Shown in pieces: positions 43,740 through 55,951 of a stretch of DNA of 64,000 nt. Each line of letters opens with the position of its first letter. Position 1 is the stretch's first letter. This DNA comes from Dasypus novemcinctus (taxonomy: Eukaryota; Chordata; Mammalia; Cingulata; Dasypodidae), in NCBI RefSeq assembly GCF_030445035.2, contig NC_080673.1, positions 183,439,216 to 183,503,215 of the forward strand, written 5' to 3'. The position numbers were made by a program, and so were the translations under genes. The notes under the pieces were generated by a model, which saw only the letters and a program-made list of their open reading frames with translations, had not been told where the DNA came from and ran no database searches.

Positions 43740-44290
43740 GTTAGGGCATCATAGGCAGGAGACACAGAAACCCCCAATCAAACTGGCTTAAAGGAAAGTC
43801 AATATCTTGCATCAGAAGAAGACCAGCAATAGGGCAGGTCTGGAAGCTGGGTGACTCAGTGGCTCGTGATTGCCTCCAGGGACCTAGATTCTATCTTTTA
43901 GCCCAACAATGCTTAGTTTGTCAGTTTTATTCTTGGGCTGCCATCCCCATGGCAAAAGATGGCTACAGCTGACAGCAGGATCATACCTAGACTTGGCTAC
44001 ATCCACCCATGGCTACAAGCAGAAGCAGAAAGGGACTGTCTTCTAGTATATTCCTGCAAGTAAGGATACCTTTCCCAGAAGCCTCACATGAGAGACCTCC
44101 CCTCATAGCTCATTGGCCAGAACTATGTCCACTAACAAAAAGAAGGGGACCATCTTTTTTTTTTGGACCAATCAGGATTTATTGCTTGAGTTAAGAACAT
44201 GATCCAATTTCCCTGATCTATCTGGGGGAGAGATAGACACCAAAATAAAATTATAATTCTGCCCACTATAGGGAAGGAAGGAAAAGATAT
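43740..44290. repeat. Ancient interspersed repeat, family uncertain
   Basis: The blocks GGCTTAAAGGAAAGTCAATATC, TTGGCCAGAACTATGTCC and CAATCAGGATTTATTGC suggest an old repeat, but I cannot name the family with confidence. Confidence 0.4.
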
Positions 44291-44329
44291 TGGGCCAGGT
44301 CCCTTGCCATAGCCAGAGAGATTTTCCCA

Positions 44330-44520
44330 AAATACATTTCCAATGATGTTATTTAGCTGCTGAAAGCTTCAGTAGCTTCCCAGGATACTTAGAATATAAT
44401 CTAAAAGCTGTGTTTGGTCTTACAAGGCCCTGAAGACTCTGGGTACTGCCCTCTTCACTAACTGTAAGCCAGTCCTTCTGGCTTTCTCTGAATTATGATG
44501 CCTAGATATATGCCTTCACT
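44330..44520 (-). repeat. L2 LINE fragment, antisense
   Basis: AGCTTCCCAGGATACTTAGAATATAATC, TTGGTCTTACAAGGCCCTGAAG and TCCTTCTGGCTTTCTCTG are L2 phrases. Confidence 0.7.
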
Positions 44521-44721
44521 GTATCAGTCAGGGTTCTCCAGAGAAATAGAACAGGATATATATATTTTTAAAGAGATTTATTTTAAGGAATTGACTCACA
44601 CAATTGTGGGAACTAGCAAATGTGAAGTTTGTAAAACAGACTGACAAGCTGGAAACTCAAGCAGGGATTGATGCTGTGGTCTTGATGCAAAATTCACTCT
44701 ACTTCAGGAAACCTTAGTTTA

Positions 44722-46335
44722 TTGCAGATTTGCTACCCCAGAGCTTGCCCTTTATGTCAGTGCAGCTCATAGAGTTCTCCTACATAACACTGTAGAACAG
44801 TCAAATCGCAGCTGCCTGGGGCAAAGGATAACTGGTTGTGGAACATACAAGGTAGTGCTTGAGACCAGAAGAACACTGTTTCCTAGGAAAAGGGGACATT
44901 CAGATCTGTGTAAACAGGAAAATTCTTAGGCCCAGGCACACTTGCCCAGGACAAGATGCAGGCTCAGAAAAATCCAGAGAAGATCCTATAGTTTTACCTT
45001 AGATGGTTCTCTAAACTCATTGTTAGCAGAGCCAAGCAGTGATGGAGAATACTTGCAAATCCCAAACTGCAAAGATTGGGAAAGGTGTTTTCTTTTTTGT
45101 CAGCTGGTGGCATTCAAGGAAATCACTTTTACAACAATAGCTGGATAGAAACTTAAGGAACAGATGCCTCAGTGTCTAAATTCCAGATATAGCATGTTAA
45201 AATATAAAAATGTGCAGGGTACAATAACACATACACACACAGGGTACAAAACATACAAAGAAATAAGAAATGATGGCCCATGCAAAGGAGAAGGATAAAG
45301 AAATAGAGACTATCAATGAGGAAGACAAGACCTTGGGCATACAAGACAAAGAATTTTAAAAATGGACCCAAATATGCTCAGAGAGCTAAAGGAAAACATG
45401 GAGAATGAACTAAAGTAAATCAGGAAGACAACAGATAAACACAAAGGGAATACCAATAGAGAGATAGAAGTAATGGAACTAAATTGAGCTGAAGACCAGC
45501 ATAACAGAAATTTAAAATTCCCTGGAGGGGTTCAATAGCAGATTGGAGCTGGCAGAAGAATCAGTGAACTTGAAAATAAGACAATGGATATCATCCAGTC
45601 TAAAGGGCAGAAAGAAGAAAGAATGAAGTAAAGTGGACAGAACCTGAGGAACTTGTGGGACACTGTCACACTTACTGATATGTGCATTTTGGGAGTCCCA
45701 GAAGGAGAAGAAAGAGAGAAACAGGCAGAGAGAATATTCAAGGAAATAACTGCTGAAAACAGCCCCAATTTAAAGGAAGACAAAAATATACACAGTCAAG
45801 ATGCTCAATGAACTCCAGATGGGATAAACCCAAAAAGACCTACATTGCTACGTATTATAATAAAACTGTTGAATGCCAAAAATACAAGAGTGTTCTGAAA
45901 GTCACAAGAGAAGCAATGTGTCATGTACAAGGGAGCCTCAATAATATCAAATGCTGATTCCTTATCAGAAACAATGGAGGCAAGAAGGCAGTAGGATGAC
46001 ATATATAAAGTCCTGAAAGCAAAAAATTGCCAACAAAGAATTCTATATCCAGGAAAACTGTCTTTCAAATTGAAGGAGTGATTAAACATTCCCATAAAAA
46101 CAAAAGCCGAGGGAGTTTGTCATCACTAGATCAGCCCAATAAATGCTAAAGGGAGTTCTTCAGTTTGAAAGGAAAGGACATTAGGCAATAGATCAAAGTC
46201 ACATGAAGAAATAAAGATCTCCAGTAATGGTAATGACATGGGTAAATATAAATGCTGGTACTGCTGTATTTTTGGTTTATAACTCCACTTTTTATTTCCT
46301 ACAGGATCTAAAATGCAAATGTATAAAAAGTAATG
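44722..46335 (+). mobile_element. Old L1 (L1M/HAL1 lineage), ORF1 region
   Basis: This follows the same nucleotide order as the HAL1 at 11932: AACAGATGCCTCAGTGTC, GAGAGCTAAAGGAAAACATGG, AGATTGGAGCTGGCAGAAG, CCAGAAGGAGAAGAAAGAG, GAATTCTATATCCAGGAAAAC. Stops interrupt the ORF1 frame. It continues past a SINE into ORF2. Confidence 0.8.
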
Positions 46336-46558
46336 TTAGGGGAGCAGAGGTGGTCCAAGCAGTTGGCACCTACCTCCCACATTGGAGGTCCAGGTTCAGT
46401 TCCCTGTGCCTCCTGAAAAAACAAAAACAAACAAGCAAAACAAATGGAAAAAAAAAACCCAACTCAGGGAAGCCGATGTGGATCAGTGGTGGAGTGCTGG
46501 CTTCCTACATAGGAGTTCCTGGGTTCAATCCCTGGTACCGTGTACCTAAAAAAAAAAT
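46336..46558 (+). repeat. Dimeric DAS SINE inside the old L1
   Basis: The first monomer starts GGGAGCAGAGGTGGTCC and the second GGGAAGCCGATGTGGATC. Each has a GGTTCAG/ATTCCC or GGGTTCAATCCC B box, an A-rich linker near 46420-46460 and an (ATA)n tail. Confidence 0.85.
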
Positions 46559-47540
46559 AATAATAATAATTATAAATCAATGTTCTTTTGATCATAAAGT
46601 ATAAAAACATAATTTGTAACAAGAACTATATAAAGGTGTGGGGACAAAGGGCTTTAGAAACATTCTGTGTATGCTCATGAAATCAAATGAGAATGTTACA
46701 GATACAGGATATTAAATTAAACTCATGATAATCACAAAGAAAATATCAGAAAATTACGAGTAGGGGTTCTAAAGAGTTCACTACAAAAAACCAACTAAAT
46801 AAAAAAAATAAGCAGTAACGGAAGAACTGAGGTAAAGGAAAAAATGTAAGACTTACAGAAACCAAAGAGCAAACTGACAGAAGTCCTGCATGATTAGTAG
46901 TTAGTTTAAATATAAATGGGTTAAACTCTCCAGTCAAAAGGCAGAAATTGGCAGAATGGATATAAAAGTGTGACCCAACTATATGCTGTTTATAAGAAAC
47001 TCACCTTAAATTCAAAGACACAAGTAGATTTATAGTGAAAAGGATGAAAAAAAAAAAAGCATGCCAATAGTAAACAATAAAGTGCAAGGTGGTTATACTA
47101 ATGTCAGACAAAATAAACTTTAAACAAATATCTGTTAAAGGGAAAATGAGGGGCACTATATATTGGTAAAAGGGTTAATTCATCAAGAAGATATAACAAT
47201 TATAAACATATATGCACCTAACAACGGATCTCCAAAATATGTGAAGCAAACATTGGCAGATTGGTAGGGAGAAATAGCATTTCTACATTAATAGTAGGAG
47301 ACTTCAATACATCACTTTCATGAATGGACAGAACATCTAGAAAGAAAATCAATAAGGAAATAGAGGACTTGGACAATACTATAAACCAACTATACCTAAC
47401 ATAAATATATATAGAACATTTCATCTAACAATAGCAAAATATGTATTTTTTTTTCAAGTGCACACTGATCATTCTCTAGGATAGGCAATATCTTAGGGAT
47501 AAAACAATACTCAATAAATTTAAAAAGACTGAAGTTATAC
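46559..47540 (+). mobile_element. Old L1 continued, start of ORF2 (endonuclease region)
   Basis: At nucleotide level the order is that of L1 ORF2: AACTCTCCAGTCAAAAGGCAG, GACCCAACTATATGCTG, then a decayed endonuclease with INIYAPNNG near 47203-47229 and LIVGDFNTSLS at 47288-47320. The coding frame is broken. It is cut off at 47540 by the U6-L1 insertion. Confidence 0.85.
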
Positions 47541-47554
47541 AAAATACCTACTGC
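47541..47554. repeat. Target-site duplication, left, of the U6-L1 chimera
   Basis: The 14-bp sequence AAAATACCTACTGC is repeated exactly at 50746-50759, directly after the second A-rich tail. Confidence 0.95.
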
Positions 47555-47565
47555 GTGCTCACTTT

Positions 47566-47611
<46 letters not shown>

Positions 47612-47660
47612 GGCCCCTGTGCAAGGATGACACGCAAATTCGTGAAGATTCCATATTTTT
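47555..47660 (+). pseudogene. U6 snRNA retropseudogene, 5' part of a U6-L1 chimera
   Basis: The 106-bp sequence runs from GTGCTCACTTTGGCAGCAC to CCATATTTTT, matching full-length U6 snRNA apart from a few changes. Three of these are CpG decay (GCTCGC to GCTCAC, TTCGG to TTTGG, TGCGC to TGTGC), and the CG of GAAGCGTTCC has become a single A. It lacks U6 promoter elements (no TATA or PSE-like setting upstream, which is old L1), so it is a processed copy. Its 3' oligo-T runs straight into L1 3' sequence with no A-tail. Confidence 0.95.
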
Positions 47661-50600
47661 CTATCACCAAAAGTTGGAATCAACCCAAATGCCCATCAAC
47701 AGATGAATGGATAAAGAAAATGTGGTATATACATACAATGGAATACTACTTGGCTTTAAGAACAAATACACTACAAACACACATGATAACATGGATGAAT
47801 CTTGAGAACCTTATGTTGAGTGAAGCAACCCAGGCATTGAAGGACAATACTACATGACCTCAATGATATGAAATAAGTAAATCAAGCTGCCTCAGAGAGC
47901 TAGAGACAAGATGATAGGCTTACAGGAAATTGGGGGGTAGAGGAAGGATGTAAGCTGACATCTACCTGGGTGAAATCTATGATAAGCTGGAGGTAAGTAT
48001 GTGTACAAGGAAGGGATAAAATGGGGGCATAGGGTTACCTTTGGGTGGAGCTTTGCAGGCTTGAGGGGGGTTAGGGATGGGAGGATGGGTAATATTGCCC
48101 AAGAAATTGGGGGGAGGGGGAGGCAACTTACGAACATAGGAGATTGTCAGGTGTTCGTTGAGAGTGTAATGCTGAGAAAACCTTTTCAAAAATATAATAA
48201 GGAAACTTACCTGTTTAAGAGACTTAAAGGGGATAATCTGATGCAGGACAGACTCTTAGGGAATATGTGAATGCTCATTTTGCCAAAGTGGGTTATAGCA
48301 TTGGGTAGAGACCCATATAATGAGAGTGAAGGTATACCCACATCCTGGGGAGGACTGACACCATCAAATAGAGGGAACTGTATCTCTCAAGAGAAATGGT
48401 GGCTCCCAGGGCATTAGGGCAGTTGAGCATGTCAAGCCCTCAACACTGTTGCAAGTATCTCTGAACATAGCTCTTCAAGAAATGAAGATTGACTGTCACT
48501 GTGGGCCCTAAGGGGAGGGGGAAATAAGTATTGAATAGATGGAACCAATGTAACTGTGTGGGCAATAGAAGTGTTTCACAAGAGTACGCAAGGATGGACA
48601 TAAGACATGTAAAATTACACCAAAAATATATAGGGACTGATAGGCTAAAATGTAAATCATAATGTAAAACATAAGATAACTAAAAATTTAGAAAATTGTA
48701 TAGTCTAAAATATAAACCACAATGTAAACACAAACGTTACCTTGTTTGAAAGCTATTGTCTCAATATCTGTACATCAGTTTCAGTAAATATGTTATGAAT
48801 ATGTTAAAAGATTATTGCTGTGGAAGGGAAAAGGTTCTGTGTTGGATATGTGGGAGTACTGTATATTGTATATATGAATTACTGTGATCTAAAACTCTTG
48901 TGAAGATAAGCTTAATAATTAGAAAAAAGAAAAGAAAAAGATATGATGTAGAATTTTTCCAAATTAATATGTATTCTATATCTAACCTTTAAACTCATCG
49001 CTATATTCCGTTTTACTATTAAGGGAACCTGGCAATATATTGGGCTTCACTTTTCAGGAAGTTTTGGATCACAGAGAGGTTTAACAGTGGCAGTGGAGGA
49101 ATACTGGTATGGGATGTTCTTGACAGGGAACACATGGTTGGCAGGGCATATATCCAGGGTACATAAAAATGTTTGGATATTTTCATAGTGGAAACAATTA
49201 AAAACAACAACTGAGGGAGTGCTGAGTTCCTAGCCAGGGGAGCTCTATCACAGTCCCTAAAGGAACAGCAACAATCCCCGAAGTGCAACGGCAAAGACCA
49301 GAAAAGAATGAAGTTCCAACAATGAGCCCCTGATACTAATGACTATGCTTGTGAGCCTGTGCACCTGAAATAAGAACAAGGCCTAGAGCAGCAGTGTGCC
49401 TAAGAGTTACCTCCTGAGAGCCTCCGTGTTGCTCAAATATGGCCAGTCTCGAAGCCAAAATCAGCATGTAAATTCATTACCTTTCTCCCAGCATGGGACA
49501 TGACTCCCGGGGATGAGCCTCCCTGGTGCCGAGGGATTACTACCGAGTACCAGCTGATGATGTAACTAGAAAATGACCTTGAATAAAAGTTTCAACTCGG
49601 ACCAGCAGAATATCTCTGTCTACATATACTAACAGGAGTTAAAAATGCTATTTGACCTAAATCAAGGGGGAAATGGAAAGGACAAATGAGTTTATATGGC
49701 TATGAGTCTCTAAAAAAGAGCCGGGAGGTTATCAGAGAGGTTGCCCTTATGCACACCTGAGCAGAGTCCCAGAGACAGATAAAGTAGATACAACCCCAGA
49801 TATTGGTTCTCCTGAGGGCTACAGAGACCCACAGGTTTTATGGTCATGGCAGATGGAGTTCAGTGCCATGTCAGTTGGCCCTTCTTTGGAGTTGGTGTTT
49901 CTGTGTGATGCAGCTAGACTCAGATGTGATCTCTTTTCACAAGCCTTTCCTTTTGCTGGGGTTTAATATATACCCAGGGCATCTGAATCTCTGGACTGAC
50001 CATATGATAGCCAGGCCCTGAACCTCAACAGACTTCAGCTCCTACATTCTGGTTTATTGGACTTACCCCACTCAGCTAACATGGAGTTGAAGAATGTCAA
50101 CCACCACACACCATGGAGCCAAGAGTGCCTACAACTGAAAGCAGGAGGATTGCATCCAGCATCGATGTGGAATCTAAGCCCCCTCTTGACATAGATGTGG
50201 AAAGAACACAACTAATCCAAGGTCCACAGGATGGGGGAATAGAATATGGATAGACTGGACTTTCTGATGTTCTATTCATGAACTATTGCGATTAGTAATT
50301 GAAGAAAATGTGACATTGGTGTGGAGAAAGTGGCCATGGTGGCTGCTGGGTGTGGGGAATGGGAGGAAGAGATGAGATATGGAGGCATTTTCAGGACTTG
50401 GAGTTGTCCTGGGTGGTGCTGCAGGGACAATTACTGGACATTGTACATCCTCCCATGGCCCACTGGATGGAATGTGGGAGAGTGTGGGTTATGATGTGGA
50501 CCATTGGCCATGAGGTGCAGCGATGCTCAGAGATGTATTCACCAAATGCAATGAATGTCTCATGATGATAGAGGAGGTTGTTGTTATGGGGGGAGTAGTG

Positions 50601-50678
50601 GGGTGAGGAAGGTGGGGGTATACGGGGACCTCATATTTTTTTAAAGTAATATTTAAAAAATGAATAAAGGCAAAAAAA
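47661..50678 (+). mobile_element. L1 3' part fused to U6 (5'-truncated L1)
   Basis: From CTATCACCAAAAGTTGG through CAATGGAATACTACTTGG to the purine-rich 3' UTR and the AATAAAGGCAAAAAAA tail, this is L1 3' sequence. Its last 700 bp (from about 49990, CTCTGGACTGACC) match the young L1 ends at 30447-31091 and 50889-51438. About 3.0 kb of untranslated-looking sequence is long for an L1 3' UTR; part may be a lineage-specific 3' UTR or decayed ORF2 end. The whole unit shares one target duplication with the U6 part. Confidence 0.85.
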
Positions 50679-50745
50679 TAATATTAAGGGGAAAATTAAT
50701 GTAATTAAAAAAATAGTGAACAATGCTGCTATGAAAAAAACAAAA
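50679..50745 (+). other. Possible L1 3' transduction with second A-rich tail
   Basis: After the L1 poly(A), a short unrelated segment (about 50679-50733, containing AATAGTGAACAATGCTGC) is followed by a second A-rich tail, then the target duplication. That layout is typical of read-through 3' transduction. Confidence 0.6.
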
Positions 50746-50759
50746 AAAATACCTACTGC
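50746..50759. repeat. Target-site duplication, right, of the U6-L1 chimera
   Basis: An exact copy of 47541-47554 (AAAATACCTACTGC). It closes the insertion. Confidence 0.95.
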
Positions 50760-50888
50760 AACCATTAAGGAATTAAGCTAGGAAGACTTCTGTCCATTCC
50801 TCCTTCTTCAGCCTGATAAAATGCCCCTCCTTTGTTCTTCCAATGCATACTGTATTCTAACTTGGCACTAACATTACACTACTTTTTA

Positions 50889-51438
50889 TTTTTTATTTTT
50901 TATTTTTTTTTAATTTTTTTATTTTTTATTGACTTTGTAATAATATTACATTAAAAATATATATGTGAGGTCCCATTCAACCCCACCCCCCCACCCCCCC
51001 TCTCCGCCCCCCCAACAACACTCGTTCCCATCATCATGACACATCCATTGGATTTGGTAAGTACATCTTTGGGCACCTCTGCACCTCATATACATTGGTT
51101 CACATCATGGCCCATACTCTCCTCTATTCCATCATGTAGGCCCTGTGAGGATTTACAATGTCCGGTGATTACCTCTGAAGCACCATCCAGGGCAGCTCCA
51201 TGTCCCGAAGATGCCTCCACCTCTCATCTCTTCCTGCCTTTCCCCATACCCTTTGTCCATTATGTCCACTTTTCCCAATCCAATGCCACCTCTTCTATGT
51301 GGACACTGGATTGGTTGTGTCCATTGCACCTTTATGTCAAGAGGAGGCTCAGATTCCACCTGGATGCTGGATGCAATCCTCCCATTTTCAGTTGTAATCA
51401 CTCTAGGCTCCATGGTGTGGTGGTTGTCCTTCTTCACC
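50889..51438 (-). mobile_element. Young 5'-truncated L1 3' UTR insertion, antisense
   Basis: A T-rich head (reverse of the A tail), a C-rich stretch and the reverse complement of the 30447-31091 L1 end are visible. It is flanked by the perfect 15-bp duplication TTACACTACTTTTTA (50874-50888 and 51439-51453). Confidence 0.93.
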
Positions 51439-51453
51439 TTACACTACTTTTTA

Positions 51454-51595
51454 ATAAACTGTTTACTTTTCTTTACCACCAACTAAAACATAAGCCTGAA
51501 GTTTAAAAACTGTATTTTGCTCATTATTATGGCTCAGTCACCCAGCACAGAACTTGCCACATTGTTTGCATTCAATAAATATATACCAAATGAAT
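51454..51595 (-). repeat. L2 3' end, antisense
   Basis: ATTATGGCTCAGTCACCCAGCACAG, TTGCATTCAATAAATATATACC and AAATGAATAC fit the L2 3' terminus. The left flank (50780-50873) reads like the same L2. Confidence 0.7.
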
Positions 51596-51646
51596 ACATC
51601 TGGTACAACTCAGTTTTCATAGTTGAAGTAATAGGTTTAGAGAGGG

Positions 51647-52172
51647 TGTAGTAGTTTGATGTTATTGATGAATTCCAAAAAGAAATATTGGATCATGTTT
51701 GTAAACTGATTTTTTCCTCTGAGAATATTAGATTATATTGGATTCATAGCTTTGCTTGATTAAGTAATTATGTATACCTCTTGTGCTAGTAGGGCAAAGT
51801 TAAGGGTTCTGATGTTGGAGTTGGATGCTGAAGCCTTAAGCTAGAGCCCCAGGAAGTAAGCTCACAGAGGAAAGAGAAGCCAGCCCCAGGAAGAGAGGAA
51901 CACTGAGCCCACAAAGAAGCAAGCCCTTGGAAGAAAGGAACCTTGAACCCAGAGAGAAGCAAGACCCTAAAAGGGAGGAACCCAGGAAGCCTGACCCCTC
52001 ACAGATGTCGGCAGCCATCTTGCTCCAACACATGAAAATAGACTTTGGTGAGGGAAGTAACTTATGCTTTATGGCCTGGTATCTGTAAATTCCTACCCCT
52101 AATAAATACCCTTTATAAAAACAAACCAATTTCTGGTATTTTCCATCAGCACCCTTTTGGCTGACTAATACA
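51647..52172 (+). mobile_element. Solo LTR, xenarthran-type MaLR
   Basis: A 526-bp element with TGTAGTAGTTTG and TAATACA ends and near-identical flanks GAGGG and GATGG. It contains a short internal GAAGCAAG/AGGAAC repeat near 51860-51975. Confidence 0.88.
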
Positions 52173-52388
52173 GATGGTAAGCCTTTTCTCATGATTACAT
52201 GATAAATCAGTAACAGAGCTGAATTAGATCTCATGCCTACAGACTAGAACTTCAGGCTCCTTTTTGCCTTCCTATTACTCTGTGTACCTGAAGGTTAAGC
52301 TCCTCCAGATGTGGTGAGGTCTATTTTTCAGATGTATATGTGCATGTTTCTTCATGTGCATATGTGTGTGTGTTTGGCTCTTTTTTTT

Positions 52389-52694
52389 TTTTAAGGATTT
52401 ATTTAATTTATTTCTCCCATCCTCATTCTCCCTGTTGCCTGCTCTCTGTGTCCATTTGCTGTGTGTTCTTCTGCATCTGCTTGTATTCTCACTAGGCAGC
52501 TCCGGGAACCGATCCTGGGACCTTCTGGAGTGGGAGAGAGGTGATTACTCTCTTGCGTCACCTCAACTCCCTGTTCTGCTATGTCTTCTTCTTATCTCTC
52601 CTCTGTGTCTCTTATTGTGTCATCTTGCATCTCTGCATTGGCCAGCACTCCTGCGCAGGCCCTGGCCATTGAACCCTGGGCCTCCTATATGGTA
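52389..52694 (-). repeat. DAS SINE, antisense, divergent long form
   Basis: The T-rich head, GTGTCCATTTGCTGTGTG and TTGAACCCTGGGCCTCC (B-box complement) identify it. The middle differs from other long copies and has an extra CCGATCCTGGGACC monomer. Short flanks GCTCTTTT are shared. Confidence 0.8.
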
Positions 52695-52739
52695 GCTCTT
52701 TTGAGTAAGAAAAGAGAGGCCCACTCAGGTTACCGCAAG

Positions 52740-54154
52740 TAATAAGGGTTGTTTGTTTGCTGGTTGGTTAGTTGGTTGGTTGGTTTTCTTCTTGCCACCT
52801 GACTGATTCTCTCTTCATTTTTTCTAAAAATAACTTCTCTCTAAGACACTGTCATGGGCCACTTCATAGTGCTGCCCATTGGACAGGCTGCTTTTAGGTC
52901 CAATCCACTGTGACAGGAAGGTAATGGAAGGGGCAGGTCATGTGGAATCAAACATGGTTTTCTGGCAAAACTGTGGGTGTAGTATTTTTTCCTTTTCAAA
53001 CGACTAAGCGTGAGGCAGGTGCCATCACTGACCTGCCCAATAAAGCAGAAAAAGATAACCACAGTTTTGGAGAATAGCCTAAAGTGTTATCCTAATAGCA
53101 AGTTACAGAAGTAATTTGAAGAGACTCAGGCTACCTGATTTCTCACATATAGTGGCTCTAGAGTTTCCTTTTCAGGTTAAGGGGGTGAGGATAAAACATT
53201 CTGGGGGTGGTTGAGAAGAAGAAAATGGAAGAAGTAAAATAACCCTGTTATTATAACATTATTGGGCTTAGACAATAGCAAGTGAATTTAAATGAAGCTA
53301 GATCTCAAAGAAATTTCCATGAAAACAACTCTTTTCCCTTCTCTGCTTCTCTCTCTCTCTCTTTGTTTTTCCTTTGATTTAAATCTAATCTGGTGAGTAG
53401 AAGAAAATAACTCAATATTCTGAAAATAAATTTCCTGAAGGAGGCCATTAAGGCAGCCTTTCGTTTCCTGTCATACTCTGAATCAGTTACAAGGACAAAC
53501 TCTATTTGTTTGGGTACATTAATTTTGCTCAATGGCCTTTCTATAAAATGAGCATCAAATTGATGGGACTGGACCTCAGTAAAGATGAAGTTCCAATTTT
53601 CCCTGGATGGATTGCTCTGGACGTGCAATGGAAAATTATTATTAATAGAGATTCATGTTCACTACCCAGTGAGCACAAGAAGAAGATGGAATTTAGAAAT
53701 GCAGCTGTATCCAACGAAGCACTGAGCCCCATAGGACAAATTACTAGGGAGTGATGCAGCCAATTCTTCAGTGCCTGTATAGCTGGTGTTTTGGGGCCAT
53801 TTTGGGTGTGTTGGGCCATAGGTTTTCTCTGGCTGTGCCTTGGTTCAGGAACTTCGGGAAAGCAAGAAAGGATTAGATAGAGCTAGTCATTTGGGTTGTC
53901 TTGCAGGTACCACACAGTGCTCATATCCTGGATGCATCCATGGGTTTATTTTAATCATTCAACTAAGTAAAGGTTGAGAAATGAGCGGACATGCCCCTTA
54001 CCCACATGGAACTTATATTCTAGTGTTTAGTCTGATTTCTAGGCTTTTCTGATTCTAACTCAGCCCTTTGAAGGAAACCCAAAACTAGACTTATGTCTGT
54101 TCTCATCTTCCTCGGGCTCACTACCACCCCAGCTTAGTCTGTGTGGGTGGGGTG
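52740..54154. other. No recognised element
   Basis: Intergenic sequence with a (GGTT)n-like stretch near 52755-52785 and (CT)n near 53349-53361. Small open frames show no family. Confidence 0.4.
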
Positions 54155-54649
54155 TGTCTTAGTTTGCCAAGGGACTGCTGATGCAAAGTACCAGCAATGG
54201 ATTGACTTTTATAATAGGAATTTTATTCAGAGGAAAATCTTACCGTTCCCAGGGCTGTGAAATGTCCAAGTCAAGGTATCAGCAGAGATGCTTTCTCATC
54301 GAAGATTCACTGCTGGAAGATCCTGTAGCCCTACCACGTGGTGAGACAAGATCACAATTCTACTCTTTCTTTTCTTTCTCCTGGAGCTCAGCTATGAACA
54401 ATCAGGTCTCTATCTCTCTCTGTTTCCATTTATATCAGACCCAGCAAGAGGGTGGAGACCCAACCTGGCTCATGCGCCACTGACATAATCCAATCAAAAG
54501 CCCTAAATCAATCTTGTCAAGTACTCTAATCAAAGGCCCCTCAACAGAATTTAACACAACCAAAGGACCCTACACCCACAGGGATGGATTAGTTAAAAAA
54601 TATAATCTTTTTCTTTTTGGAATTCATAAAAGAACTCCAAACTGTCACA
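54155..54649 (-). mobile_element. MaLR-type LTR, antisense
   Basis: It starts TGTCTTAGTTTGCC and ends CTGTCACA. It contains GGACTGCTGATGCAAAGTACC and TTTTTGGAATTCATAA, related to but divergent from the 35088 and 37164 copies. Confidence 0.75.
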
Positions 54650-55779
54650 GTTGGATATGGAGAGTAGCTTCCATCGTCATTTCCCATAATATATATGACT
54701 TTTCCATTTACATTCTGTGTGCTAAGCTTATTTCTGAGTCCATTCCTTTCTTTAAATCTTTACCTAGGTTCTTTCATCTATGTTAACTTTTTAATCTTTT
54801 GACTTAAGCATATCTCTAAATAGTTTTCAACTCTGCAACTTTCATGATACATTTTTTAAAAACCTTTTTATTACACAAATAATGTCTGTTCACTGAATAA
54901 AACATTTTACAATATAATCCCTTAGGGCTTTGTACATTCATAACGCTCTTATAGTGTGTGTTTCTCCCATTGAGCATTTGCAAAGATGGGGAATATATCT
55001 TATTCAACCATTTACTCCCCAAACTTTTAATGGTGCATTAAACATGGCAGTATGTTCAATAAAGATTACTTGAATATTTTATTTTGAACCACATGATGTT
55101 GTCCAAAAATGATCAAATAATGGCAATTTCATGTGGTTAAATCTAATGGATGGATGGATGTATGGATGGATGATCAGAGGAATGAAGGGTAATGCCCGCA
55201 ACCATTGCCAATTCTATTCCACACAATTACTGATTTAAGCATCAAAATTCTGAATAAATATTCTGTGGCCTTTTGACAATGATGGGGAAAATTCTGACTT
55301 CTGCTCTCAACTTAGTTATCTTCCATTTGTCTATGACTGTGATTTAGCCAATTACTGGATGGCAGTGTCAATCCTTTTATCCATAAATGCATTCAACTTT
55401 TTTTTTTTGTAAGACTGCAGTTTCCCTGTCATAAGTAGATGGATCATTTTAATTTTCCAATTATTTGAGCTTCAGTTTAGGACTTTGGGAAATAGTTTTG
55501 CATGACATTAATTAGAGAGGTCTTTTTCTTTCCTGATTAGAAGCATGTATATCTTCTCTCCAGCTATGTTTTATTTGTATCTAGTAATTGTGGATCTAAA
55601 TATATTACTATGGCGATCTGTCACATGTTATATTATGTGAATTTTTCAAAAAACAAAAGTTATTTTTAAATAATTTCAGGTGGTTGTCATTATTCAGACT
55701 AAGGCTTTTGAAAGTAAAATGAATTGTTTTCAATAAAACACTATAACAGCAAATCACTGTTGCCAACTCCTATTCAATA
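54650..55779. other. No recognised gene; short TGGA repeat
   Basis: A (TGGA)n-like run lies at about 55147-55176. The rest is AT-rich and perhaps old LINE-derived, but nothing can be named. Confidence 0.4.
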
Positions 55780-55951
55780 CAGGAATCCCTCAGAGATATT
55801 GCGTGTTTGGTTCCAGATCACTGCAATAAAGTGAATATCACAATAAAGTGAGCCACGTGATTTTTTTGGCTTCCCAGTACATATAAAAGTTATCTTTACA
55901 CTATACTGTAGTCCATTTTAGCATTATGTCAGAAAACAATGACTATATCTT

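Noticed and set aside
47555-47660. Functional U6 snRNA gene
   Set aside because: It has internal changes, is embedded in an L1 insertion with a shared target duplication and lacks a U6-type upstream promoter.
53305-53754. Overlapping open frames of 82-107 codons on both strands
   Set aside because: No recognisable domain, splice pattern or codon signal; overlapping frames on both strands suggest chance.
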